NCBI GenBank assembly: GCA_041398605.1
Contig: JAWKUK010000008.1
Location: forward strand, 248,001-312,000
Length of the DNA: 64,000 bases
Direction of reading: 5' to 3'
From: JAWKUK01 sp041398605
GTDB taxonomy: Bacteria; Planctomycetota; UBA1135; GCA-002686595
The translations under genes were made by a program, and so were the position numbers. The stretch's first letter is position 1; every line of letters starts with the position of its first letter. Positions 9,533 to 16,755 of the stretch are shown piece after piece. The notes under the pieces were generated by a model. The model had not been told where the DNA came from. It did not search any database and saw only the letters and a list, made by a program, of their open reading frames with translations.

Positions 9533-10279
9533 TTAGAGCTCGCGGCGCACGTCCTGGCCGTCGATCGTGTAGCCGCCGGACGCGTAGCCCGCGTCGTCTG
9601 CGATGCCCGTCAGGTGAAAGACGCCGCGCGTGATCACGGGCACGTAGCTCCAATACCCCGCGCCTTCGCCCTGCATGACGACGTCGCACCACTCGTCCGC
9701 CTTCGGCGCGCCGCCGAAGCAGCACGCGAGCAGGTCGCGCACGAGCATGAAGTGCGGGACGGTGGTGTCCTTCCAGAGGATCGGGATCATGTACCCGGTC
9801 AACGCGACCTTTTCGCCGTCGAGGGCGCGCACGCGGGCGGGCCAATCGATCGGCTCGTCCTTGTAGTCTTCCGGGTACAGGAGCTTCTCGATGAGCAGCT
9901 CCTGGTCGAGGCCATCGAGCGAGAGGTCGCGGAAATTGATCTGCACGTACCCGTCGCTGTCGCGTGTCAGGCCGAACTTCGCCAGCGGATCCTCGGAGTC
10001 TCCCGCCGAGTCAGCGCCGCCCTCAGGGACCGCGACGCCGACTTCGGCGCTCGACGCCGCGTCCGTCGACGTGTCCGCCGGCGTCGCGTCGACAGGCGCG
10101 GCCGCCGCAGCCTGCGCCGCTCGTTCTGCTTCGGCGCGGGCTGCCGCGCCTGGGTCATAGAACGAGCGGCCCGTCGCGACGGTCGCCGTACCCGCTGGCG
10201 CGATCGGGCGCTGGTCACCACAGGCGACCAACACGAGCGCGCTGACCATGAGGCCGCAAAGCTGGGAGAGGGTACGCAA
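9533..10279 (-). CDS. DUF3299 lipoprotein (last gene of putative metal-uptake operon)
   Basis: 248 residues. The likely start is TTG 10279, giving LRTLSQLCGLMVSALVLVAC with a lipobox Cys at 20, so it is probably membrane-anchored outside the inner membrane. A low-complexity Ala/Thr/Asp linker precedes the DUF3299 domain (about 130-245): 'EKVALTGYMIP', 'FMLVRDLLACCFGGAP' and 'VFHLTGI'. DUF3299 proteins are periplasmic and of unknown biochemistry. As I recall, they co-occur with ABC/FtsX zinc uptake genes (Vibrio ZrgABCDE). It lies 30 bp after the His-rich lipoprotein gene and shares its strand with the ATPase and permease genes, so it is probably co-transcribed. Confidence 0.8.
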   Translation of the reverse strand: MRTLSQLCGLMVSALVLVACGDQRPIAPAGTATVATGRSFYDPGAAARAEAERAAQAAAAAPVDATPADTSTDAASSAEVGVAVPEGGADSAGDSEDPLAKFGLTRDSDGYVQINFRDLSLDGLDQELLIEKLLYPEDYKDEPIDWPARVRALDGEKVALTGYMIPILWKDTTVPHFMLVRDLLACCFGGAPKADEWCDVVMQGEGAGYWSYVPVITRGVFHLTGIADDAGYASGGYTIDGQDVRREL

Positions 10280-10309
10280 GCTGGGTCCTGTCAGATTTGG
10301 GGGCGCGGA

Positions 10310-10810
10310 TCAGTGATCGTGGTCGTGCTCGCCGGCGGGCCACGAGACCTCGATGTCCTTGAACGTCGTCCCGAGCATCTCCACCGATGCGACGTCGCCG
10401 TGCAAGTGGTCGAGGCCCTTCAGGCGATCGTCTTGGACTTTGTAGGTCGAGCTGTCACCGACCTTTTCGCCAGAGAGCGCGCTCGCGACCTGCTTCAACG
10501 TCAACGCAAACGGCTCGCCGCCCTCGGGCTCGACCGTCAGCGCCAGCGTCTCCTGCGCCGCGCGCACCGTGTTGCTCGCGTGTCCGTCGAGCAAGTAGAT
10601 CGTCAGCTCGCCGGTCTCCGGCGCGAGCAGGACCTCCAAGTTCGCGACATGGTCGCCGAGCTCGACGAGCGCGCCGCCGAACATCGGCTCGTGGACGTGG
10701 GCGTGCTCTTCGGCTTGGCCGTGCTCCGCGGTGGCGAGTTCTTGCTTGCCATCACAGGCGACGAGCGCGGCCGCGGCGAGGAGGGCGAAGGCGTGGGCAG
10801 AGAGGTTCAT
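10310..10810 (-). CDS. His-rich metal-binding lipoprotein (ZrgA-like role inferred)
   Basis: 166 residues from ATG 10808-10810. The signal ends in a lipobox (ALVAC, Cys 19). His clusters flank the fold: 'EHGQAEEHAHVHEPMFGG' near residue 29 and EHDHDH at the C-terminus. The core (GGALVELGDHVANLEVLL..TGELTIYLLDG) resembles small planctomycete periplasmic proteins and the N-terminal fold of some metal-efflux adaptors. The His clusters suggest zinc, copper or nickel binding. It sits between the permease gene (48 bp away) and the DUF3299 gene (30 bp away). By position and His content it could be the substrate-binding partner, like ZrgA (DUF2796), but direct homology to DUF2796 is not evident by eye. 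Confidence 0.72.
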   Translation of the reverse strand: MNLSAHAFALLAAAALVACDGKQELATAEHGQAEEHAHVHEPMFGGALVELGDHVANLEVLLAPETGELTIYLLDGHASNTVRAAQETLALTVEPEGGEPFALTLKQVASALSGEKVGDSSTYKVQDDRLKGLDHLHGDVASVEMLGTTFKDIEVSWPAGEHDHDH

Positions 10811-10858
10811 GGTTCGGTTCGAGGAGCGGACCAGGTCGGTGCCGGGTTGGAGGGACGG

Positions 10859-12115
10859 TCAGACACGCGCGAGAGTCCCCGCGACGTCCGTAGAGTATGC
10901 CTTGAACGCGGGCAGGAGCCCGGAGAGCGCGCCGACGAGCACCATGGCGGGCGGCGTCAGGTAGAGCGCAGGGTGCACCGCCGTCACGTCGAGCACGACG
11001 CCGGTCTGCGCGCGGATCACCGACGCCGCGACCAAGAGAACGGCGAAGTAGACGACGTAGCCGAGGAGGCTGCCGAGCAGCGCGATGGTGCTGGCCTCGG
11101 CGACGATGACGCTGAAGATCGTCCGCCGCTTCGCCCCGAGCGCGCGCAGGACCGCGATCTCCTTGCGGCGCTCGTTCATCGTGTTGTAGATGCTGGCGAG
11201 GAGCGAGAAGCCCGCGACGACGACGACGAGGTAGGCGATCAGGGTCAGGACCTTCGTCACCCAGCCCATCTTGGCGAAGAACTTCGCCATCACGTCGGCG
11301 ATCGGCCACGCGAGCGTCGCCACCGAGCCGCGCCGGACCTCGTCCTTCATGAAGAGGCCCGCGGCGGGGCTCTTGAACTTCAACATCACCGCGCTGACCT
11401 CTTTCCACTCGTCAGGCGTCTCCGCCATGTCGGCGGTGACCTCCTGGGTGCCGCCGGCGAGCTTGTGACCCCCCATGCGGAAGATGCCCTCGATCGGGAT
11501 CCAGATGGCGCGGTCCGCCGGCGTGTTCGTCGGGCGCATCACGCCCGTGATCAGGTATTGCTCCTCGTGCGGCGCGCTCCCCGGCGCGAACTGCAGGCCG
11601 TGGTACGGCTGGAACGTGTCGCCGACGCGGAGGCCGAGCTCCTCGGCGACGACGCTGCCAAAGACGGCCTCCATCCGATCCTGCGCGAACCACTGGCCGC
11701 CGGCGAGCTCGTACTTCTGGCCGGACTGGTACTCGAAGACCGTGTGGATCTCGTCGGTCGTGCCGACGATGCGATAGCCGTAGAGGTTGTCGCCGAGCGC
11801 GTACGGGATCGCGTAGCGCACGCGCTTGTCGACCTTCACGGCCTGGTAGAGCGACCACGGGATGTTCCCGGGCGAGGTCTCAAGGTGGAAGACCGTATTG
11901 AGCACGAGCTGCAGCTCGCTGCCCTTCGCGCCGAGCACCGCGTCATAGCCGATGTCGCCGCCGGTGAACGCGGCCTTCGACTGGTCCGCGACCGTGAAGA
12001 CGCTCATCACGAGGCCGCTGGCGAGGGCCGCCGACATGATCGTGATGACGGACGACAGCGCGTGCTGGCGCAGCGAGCGCAGCACGATCATGAAGAGGAC
12101 GCCGATGCGGCTCAT
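10859..12115 (-). CDS. FtsX/MacB-type ABC transporter permease
   Basis: 418 residues from ATG 12113-12115. It overlaps the end of the upstream ATPase gene by 4 bp (ATGA), the usual sign of translational coupling. Topology is that of the FtsX/MacB family. TM1 (about 19-40, VITIMSAALASGLVMSVFTV) is followed by a large extracytoplasmic domain, then three TMs near the C-terminus: VLTLIAYLVVVVAGFSLLAS, 'STIALLGSLLGYVVYFAVLL' and 'LYLTPPAMVLVGALSGLLPA'. The coupling segment 'NERRKEIAVLRALGAKRRTI' is diagnostic. There is no MacA-like adaptor nearby. The His-rich and DUF3299 lipoproteins instead suggest metal handling (inference). Confidence 0.88.
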   Translation of the reverse strand: MSRIGVLFMIVLRSLRQHALSSVITIMSAALASGLVMSVFTVADQSKAAFTGGDIGYDAVLGAKGSELQLVLNTVFHLETSPGNIPWSLYQAVKVDKRVRYAIPYALGDNLYGYRIVGTTDEIHTVFEYQSGQKYELAGGQWFAQDRMEAVFGSVVAEELGLRVGDTFQPYHGLQFAPGSAPHEEQYLITGVMRPTNTPADRAIWIPIEGIFRMGGHKLAGGTQEVTADMAETPDEWKEVSAVMLKFKSPAAGLFMKDEVRRGSVATLAWPIADVMAKFFAKMGWVTKVLTLIAYLVVVVAGFSLLASIYNTMNERRKEIAVLRALGAKRRTIFSVIVAEASTIALLGSLLGYVVYFAVLLVAASVIRAQTGVVLDVTAVHPALYLTPPAMVLVGALSGLLPAFKAYSTDVAGTLARV

Positions 12116-12822
12116 CGCGTCGCCCCCTGCGGCGTTTGACCCGGGGCGACGTAGCCGGTCGCGGCGCGGTTGAGCTGCGAGAGGTCGAAGCGCGCCTCGA
12201 ACTCGTCCAGCACGCGCGTGTCGTGGCTGACGACGAGCAAGGCCGCGCCGACATCGCTGCAGAGGCCGCGCAAGAGCCCGAGGGCCTCCAGCGCGTGCCG
12301 GGGGTCGAGGTTGCCCGTCGGCTCGTCCGCGAGCACGACCCGCGGCCGGTTCGCGAGGGCGCGCGCGAGCGCGACGCGCTGCTGCTGGCCGATCGAGAGC
12401 TGGCTCGGGCGGTGGTTGAGGCGGTGCCCGAGCTCCAGCTTCTCGAGCAGCTCGCGCGCAAACGCGCGGTCCGGGCCCGGCCCGAACGTCATGCCGAGCA
12501 CGACGTTCTCGAGCGCGGTGTAGCCGCCGAGCAGGTGGAACGACTGGAACACATAGCCCAGGTTCTGCGCGCGCCACGCGTCGCGCGCGGCCTCGGACAG
12601 CGCGTTGATGACGACGCCGTCGAAGCGCACCTGGCCCGAGTCCGGGCGCAGCAAGCCCGCGATCACGTTGAGCAGCGTCGTCTTGCCCGAGCCGCTCGTC
12701 CCCGCGAGCGCCACTTGCGCGCGCGCGTCGAGGTCGAGCGACGGAACGTCCAACACGGGCTGGAAGTCGCCCTCGGGCGACCGATAGCCCTTCTTGATGT
12801 CGCGGAGCTCGAGGAGTGCCAT
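12112..12822 (-). CDS. ABC transporter ATP-binding protein (LolD/MacB family)
   Basis: 236 residues from ATG 12820-12822. All nucleotide-binding motifs are intact: Walker A GTSGSGKTT (about 40-48), Q-loop in 'LGYVFQSFHLL', signature LSIGQQQR, Walker B RVVLADEPTGNLD and the H-loop SHDTRV. The sequence clusters with the LolD/MacB/FtsE class, whose partners are FtsX-like permeases such as the overlapping downstream gene. It is first in the four-gene operon. No recognisable Zur palindrome is visible in the 142 bp upstream. Confidence 0.92.
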   Translation of the reverse strand: MALLELRDIKKGYRSPEGDFQPVLDVPSLDLDARAQVALAGTSGSGKTTLLNVIAGLLRPDSGQVRFDGVVINALSEAARDAWRAQNLGYVFQSFHLLGGYTALENVVLGMTFGPGPDRAFARELLEKLELGHRLNHRPSQLSIGQQQRVALARALANRPRVVLADEPTGNLDPRHALEALGLLRGLCSDVGAALLVVSHDTRVLDEFEARFDLSQLNRAATGYVAPGQTPQGATR

Positions 12823-12964
12823 GGGGCGACGATCATAGACCGCGCGGAGTGGCGCCGCGCGCCGAACCGCCCTCGATTACGCGCCCCTCACGCAAAACGG
12901 CGCGCGCGTGCTCCACTTCGACATTGGCGCAAGTGAGGCACCGTGCGCGCGCCTGCTCAGGTGC

Positions 12965-13789
12965 TCAAAGGTGTGCGCCCGGCTCCGGCAGGCCGCCCTC
13001 GAGCAGGCGCCGCGTGAGGTAGTCGAACGCGTCGTCGACCGAGTCCGTGCGATAGAAGAGGTCCACGTCGTCCGGGCTGATCGTGCCGTACTTGATGAGC
13101 GGATCGAAGTTGAGCACCTCGTTCCAGTACTGCGTGCCGAACAGCACGATCGGCAGCTCCTTCTTGATCTTCAGCGTCTGCACGAGCGTCACGACCTCCA
13201 TGAACTCGTCCAGCGTGCCGAAGCCGCCTGGCATCACGACGATCGCCTTCGCGAGGTACGTGAACCAGAACTTCCGCATGAAGAAGTAGTGGAACTCGAG
13301 CGACAGCTTGCGCGTGATGTACGGGTTGTCGTTCTGCTCGAACGGCAACGAGATGTTCAGGCCGACGTTGACGCCCTTCGCCTCGGAGGCGCCGCGGTTC
13401 GCGGCCTCCATGATGCCGGGGCCGCCGCCGGAGCAGATGACAAAGCGCTGCGAGCCCTCTTGGAGCGACTTCGACCAGGTCGTGAGGCGCGCGGAGAGCT
13501 CGCGCGTGTCCTCGTAGTAACGTGACATGAAGAGCGCCATTTCGGCGCGCTCCAAGGCGACGGCGTCGACGCCGTTCGCGCGCGCCTGAGCGAGGCGCTC
13601 CTCCGCGACGTCGCGCGGCAGGATCCGCGCGGACCCGAAGATCACGATCGTGTCCTCGACGCCCATCTCTTCGAACCGGGACTCCGGCTCGAGGTACTCG
13701 GCGAGGATGCGCAGGGGTCGCGCCTCACGACCGTGGATCCATCCTTGGTTCTGGTACGCCTTGACGGCGCGGTAGCGGCTGTCGCTCAT
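12965..13789 (-). CDS. LOG family protein (TIGR00730, cytokinin-riboside phosphoribohydrolase-like)
   Basis: 274 residues from ATG 13787-13789; the frame is open a little further, but this Met starts the conserved part (YRAVKAYQNQGWI). The Rossmann-like LOG fold shows its two signature boxes, 'SGGGPGIMEAANRGA' and 'PGGFGTLDEFMEV', the latter matching the catalytic PGGxGTxxE. Family members hydrolyse nucleoside 5'-monophosphates at the N-glycosidic bond, releasing base and ribose 5-phosphate. The N-terminal extension of about 60 residues is typical of the longer TIGR00730 branch. It is a stand-alone gene, 142 bp from the divergently placed ABC operon promoter side and 92 bp from the Cys-motif gene. 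Confidence 0.88.
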   Translation of the reverse strand: MSDSRYRAVKAYQNQGWIHGREARPLRILAEYLEPESRFEEMGVEDTIVIFGSARILPRDVAEERLAQARANGVDAVALERAEMALFMSRYYEDTRELSARLTTWSKSLQEGSQRFVICSGGGPGIMEAANRGASEAKGVNVGLNISLPFEQNDNPYITRKLSLEFHYFFMRKFWFTYLAKAIVVMPGGFGTLDEFMEVVTLVQTLKIKKELPIVLFGTQYWNEVLNFDPLIKYGTISPDDVDLFYRTDSVDDAFDYLTRRLLEGGLPEPGAHL

Positions 13790-13881
13790 GGGACGGAGAT
13801 TCTCGGCACGTCGAGCCCGCGACTCCATGGGGATCCGCGGAAGTCGAGGTTTGGAGCCCCCGCGGGCGCGCTCGGGTCCCT

Positions 13882-14205
13882 TCAGAAGGGCTCGGGCGCC
13901 GCGTCGTCACTGTCGCGGTCGCCCCGGCGCTCGACCTTCTTCCGCGCCTTGTCGAAGAGGTCGTCCAGGTCCCGGGCGCGGCTGTGCTCCTTGGCGAGCG
14001 CCGCATCGAACGCGTCGGTCGCCTTGTTCGTCCGGCCCTGGACCCGGGCGCTCGCTTGGTCCCAGCGGGCCGGGTCGAGGATCAACTTGCCCGTCTCGTC
14101 GACCTGCTGCGGCGGCGCGTGCTTCAGCACCGTCCGGGTCCGGACGTCGATGACGAGCGTCGATTCGCAACACGGGCACCGGACCTCGATCTCCTTGTCA
14201 CTCAT
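13882..14205 (-). CDS. Small hypothetical protein with N-terminal Cys pair
   Basis: 107 residues from ATG 14203-14205. The opening 'EIEVRCPCCESTLVID' looks like half of a zinc ribbon (CPCC); no second Cys pair follows, so metal binding would need dimerisation. The rest is charged and helical (KATDAFDAALAKEHSRARDLDDLFDKARKKVERR), probably a coiled coil. The frame is open upstream to 14364, but the Cys motif fixes the start. It is probably co-oriented with the LOG gene 92 bp downstream. Function unknown. Confidence 0.65.
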   Translation of the reverse strand: MSDKEIEVRCPCCESTLVIDVRTRTVLKHAPPQQVDETGKLILDPARWDQASARVQGRTNKATDAFDAALAKEHSRARDLDDLFDKARKKVERRGDRDSDDAAPEPF

Positions 14206-14574
14206 GGAATTTGCAGGATACGAACAGTCACTTGCGGATTTTGCGACGTCAAAGGAACCGGGGGCCGCCGTTACTTCGGACACACGCCCGGCTAGTCCGT
14301 CCCACCCGAGGCCCGACATCATGCTCCAACCTACCTTCCCGCGACCGCGCCCAGGCTTGCTCAAGGACGCTCAGGCGCTCGAACGCGCCCTCGGGGTCGT
14401 GCTCTGGGTCGGGCTCTGTGTTGTTTTGCTCGGACGCTGACGCGTCCGAAGCGTGTCGTCTTGCTCGGACGCTGACGGGTCCGAGGCGGGTTGTCTTGCG
14501 CGGGGGCTGACGGGCGACTGGACGGGGGCTGAGGCTGGCCCTAGGTTGCGCGCTTCCCCTCTGGAGCTTCGCGC
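14206..14574. other. Intergenic region between divergent genes, containing 35-bp repeats
   Basis: This 369-bp stretch separates the small Cys protein (minus) from the M1 peptidase (plus). No credible ORF is present. Its left part is less GC-rich next to the minus-strand start and could hold that promoter, but no clear -35/-10 pair is visible. Its right half is filled by the 35-bp tandem repeats at 14418-14522. Confidence 0.6.
14418..14522. repeat. 35-bp tandem repeats, each with a short hairpin
   Basis: Copy 1 is 14418-14452 and copy 2 is 14453-14487, with 31 of 35 positions identical. A decayed third copy spans 14488-14522. Copy 1 contains TCGGACGC-tgac-GCGTCCGA (14430-14449), an 8-bp perfect stem. 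Copy 2 keeps 7 of those 8 pairs at 14465-14484. The array ends 52 bp before the M1 peptidase start. Confidence 0.85.
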
Positions 14575-16692
14575 GTGACCCATCGACGGCCTGCACCGCT
14601 TTCCCGCCCCTGGTCGCTGCTCGCGGCCTTCTTCGGCGCGACCCTCGTCGCCTCGGCTGCGTGTGCGTCCCCGCACCACGGGCCGGCTGAGCCCTCAGCG
14701 CCAGGCGCCCAGGACGCCGCCGCAGAGCCCCCGCACGGGGCCCCGCACAGGGCCCCGCACCCGCGGGCCATTCGGCGCGACATGCCGCTCACGCGGGTGA
14801 TCCGCCAGGCATACGAACAGGGCACCCGCGCCCCTTCAGGTGAGCCGGGGCCGAACTACTGGCAGCTCCGCACCGACTTCACGATCCGCGCGAGCCTCGA
14901 CCCGGCGACCCACACGATCACCGGGACCGAGACGATCGAGGTCCACAACCCGAGCCCCACAGCGCTCGACACGATCGCGATCCGGCTCGACCACAACTTG
15001 TTTCTGCCTCGTGTCCAACGGGGCGGGTCCGTCCCGGCCGAGACGACCGAGGGCATGGTCGTGACCCGCATCACGGTCGACGGAGACGAGGTGGAGCTCG
15101 CGGCCCAGCGCGGTCGAGGAGGTCGCGATCGCGGCGGCGACGGCGCGCGCAAGGCTCGCGCACAGGGGCTCGACCAGACCCTGGCGCGGGTGATGCTCGC
15201 CCAGCCGATCCCCGCGGGCGGGACGGCCTCGATCGAGATCGACTGGCACACGACGCTCCCCGGGGGCAACGCCGGCCGCGGCCACCGCATGACCCAGCGC
15301 ATCGGCGAGACCCTCTTCCAGCCGACGCAGTGGTACCCGCGCCTCGCGAAGTACGACGACCTCCGCGGCTGGGACTCGAACCCCTACCTAGGGCCGGCCG
15401 AGTTCTACAACAACTTCGGGCGCTTCGACGTGAGCCTCGACGTCCCCGCCGGGTGGATCGTCAGCGGCACAGGCGTGTTGCAGAACCCCGAAGAGGTCCT
15501 GACCGCCACCGCACGCGAGCGCCTCGCGCGCGTGCTCGACTCCGACGAGACGCTCACGATCGTCGGCGACGATGAGGTCGGGCCCGGCGCCGCGACGGCC
15601 GCGGGCGAGCGCCTCGTCTGGCGCTTCCTCGCCGACAACGTGAACGACTTCGCCTGGGCGACCGCCGAGAAGTTCAACTGGACCGCGACGCGCGCGACGA
15701 TCCCCGGGCGCGGGCCGGTGCCCATTCACATGGTCTTCCTGCCGGAGCGCGCCAAGCGCTTCGAAAAGGCCGGGCCGGTCACGCGCCACGCCCTCGAGTT
15801 CTATTCCGCGCTGTGGGCGCCGTACCCGTTTCCGCAGCTCACGCTGCAGGACGGACCGAGCGCCGGGATGGAGTACCCGATGGTGATCAACTCGAACCAG
15901 GACGCGGCAGACCACGAGACCGCGCACCAGTGGTGGCCGATGATGGTCGGCACCAACGAGACCTGGTACGGGTGGATGGACGAGGGCCTGAACGAGTACA
16001 TGAACATCCTCTCGGACGCCGATGCCCGCGGCGTGCCGCCGAACCTCGACGGCCGCGGGCGCGCCTACGGCCGCTTCAGCGGCGACGAGCTCGAGCCCAC
16101 GATGATGTGGATCTCGAACTACGCCGGGCCGATGACGAGCTTCCAGACGTACAGCAAGACGCCGATGATGCTCTCGATGCTCGGCGGCATCGTCGGGGAC
16201 GAAGAGGTCCAGCGCGCGATCCGCGAATACACGGCGACCTGGGCCTTCAAGCACCCCTCGCCGTGGGACTTCACCGCGTGCATGGATCGCGCGCTCGGCC
16301 GAGACCTCGGGTGGTTCTGGTACTACTGGCTCTTCACGACGGAGGCCGTGCACGGCGCGATCGAGCGCGTCACGACTTCGGGCACGGACACGGGCGTTGT
16401 GGTCACAGTGCGCCAGACCGGCCAGATGCCCTCGCCGGTGGTGCTGAAGGTCGAGCTCGAACCCGGCAGCGCCCCGCCCGCGGTCTCCCAAGCGGACCCC
16501 CGCTGCGCGGTCGAGCTCATCGACGATCACACCGTCGAAGTGACCTGGCCCGTCGACGTCTGGTTCGACGGGCGCTGGACCTTCGACGCGCAGCTCGACT
16601 TCGGGCGCCCCGTCCAAAAGGTCACGCTCGACCCGCACCAACGCTTTCCGGACGCGGACATCGACGACAACGTCTGGCAAGCGGGCGGCTGA
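14575..16692 (+). CDS. Exported M1 family zinc aminopeptidase
   Basis: 705 residues from GTG 14575, preceded by GGAG at 14563-14566 (8-nt spacing). The N-terminus is a signal peptide or lipoprotein signal (LVASAAC), then a His/Pro-rich linker encoded by three 12-bp repeats (14726-14761). The M1 N-terminal beta domain begins near 'FTIRASLDPATHTITGTETI'. The zinc site is HETAHQW (about 447-453), with the third ligand in 'WMDEGLNEYMN' 18 residues on. The usual exopeptidase GAMEN-type strand is 'SAGMEYPMV'. Such enzymes trim N-terminal residues from peptides, here outside the cytoplasm. A hairpin overlaps the stop. Confidence 0.9.
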   Translation: MTHRRPAPLSRPWSLLAAFFGATLVASAACASPHHGPAEPSAPGAQDAAAEPPHGAPHRAPHPRAIRRDMPLTRVIRQAYEQGTRAPSGEPGPNYWQLRTDFTIRASLDPATHTITGTETIEVHNPSPTALDTIAIRLDHNLFLPRVQRGGSVPAETTEGMVVTRITVDGDEVELAAQRGRGGRDRGGDGARKARAQGLDQTLARVMLAQPIPAGGTASIEIDWHTTLPGGNAGRGHRMTQRIGETLFQPTQWYPRLAKYDDLRGWDSNPYLGPAEFYNNFGRFDVSLDVPAGWIVSGTGVLQNPEEVLTATARERLARVLDSDETLTIVGDDEVGPGAATAAGERLVWRFLADNVNDFAWATAEKFNWTATRATIPGRGPVPIHMVFLPERAKRFEKAGPVTRHALEFYSALWAPYPFPQLTLQDGPSAGMEYPMVINSNQDAADHETAHQWWPMMVGTNETWYGWMDEGLNEYMNILSDADARGVPPNLDGRGRAYGRFSGDELEPTMMWISNYAGPMTSFQTYSKTPMMLSMLGGIVGDEEVQRAIREYTATWAFKHPSPWDFTACMDRALGRDLGWFWYYWLFTTEAVHGAIERVTTSGTDTGVVVTVRQTGQMPSPVVLKVELEPGSAPPAVSQADPRCAVELIDDHTVEVTWPVDVWFDGRWTFDAQLDFGRPVQKVTLDPHQRFPDADIDDNVWQAGG

Positions 16693-16712
16693 CGCCTCCA
16701 GCTCGAGGCGTC
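16691..16712 (+). terminator. Hairpin overlapping the M1 peptidase stop codon
   Basis: GACGCCTC (16691-16698) pairs perfectly with GAGGCGTC (16705-16712) around a 6-nt loop. The stem begins inside the TGA stop. There is no U tract. Confidence 0.5.
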
Positions 16713-16755
16713 GGGCGAGATGGAGGCTGCATCGAGGTTCGCGTAGAGTGACGGG

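Noticed and set aside
9614..12139. 841-residue open frame on the + strand
   Set aside because: It is antisense to the ABC/lipoprotein operon, whose proteins have clear motifs. It is Arg/Val/Glu-rich with no domains, the usual product of very high GC.
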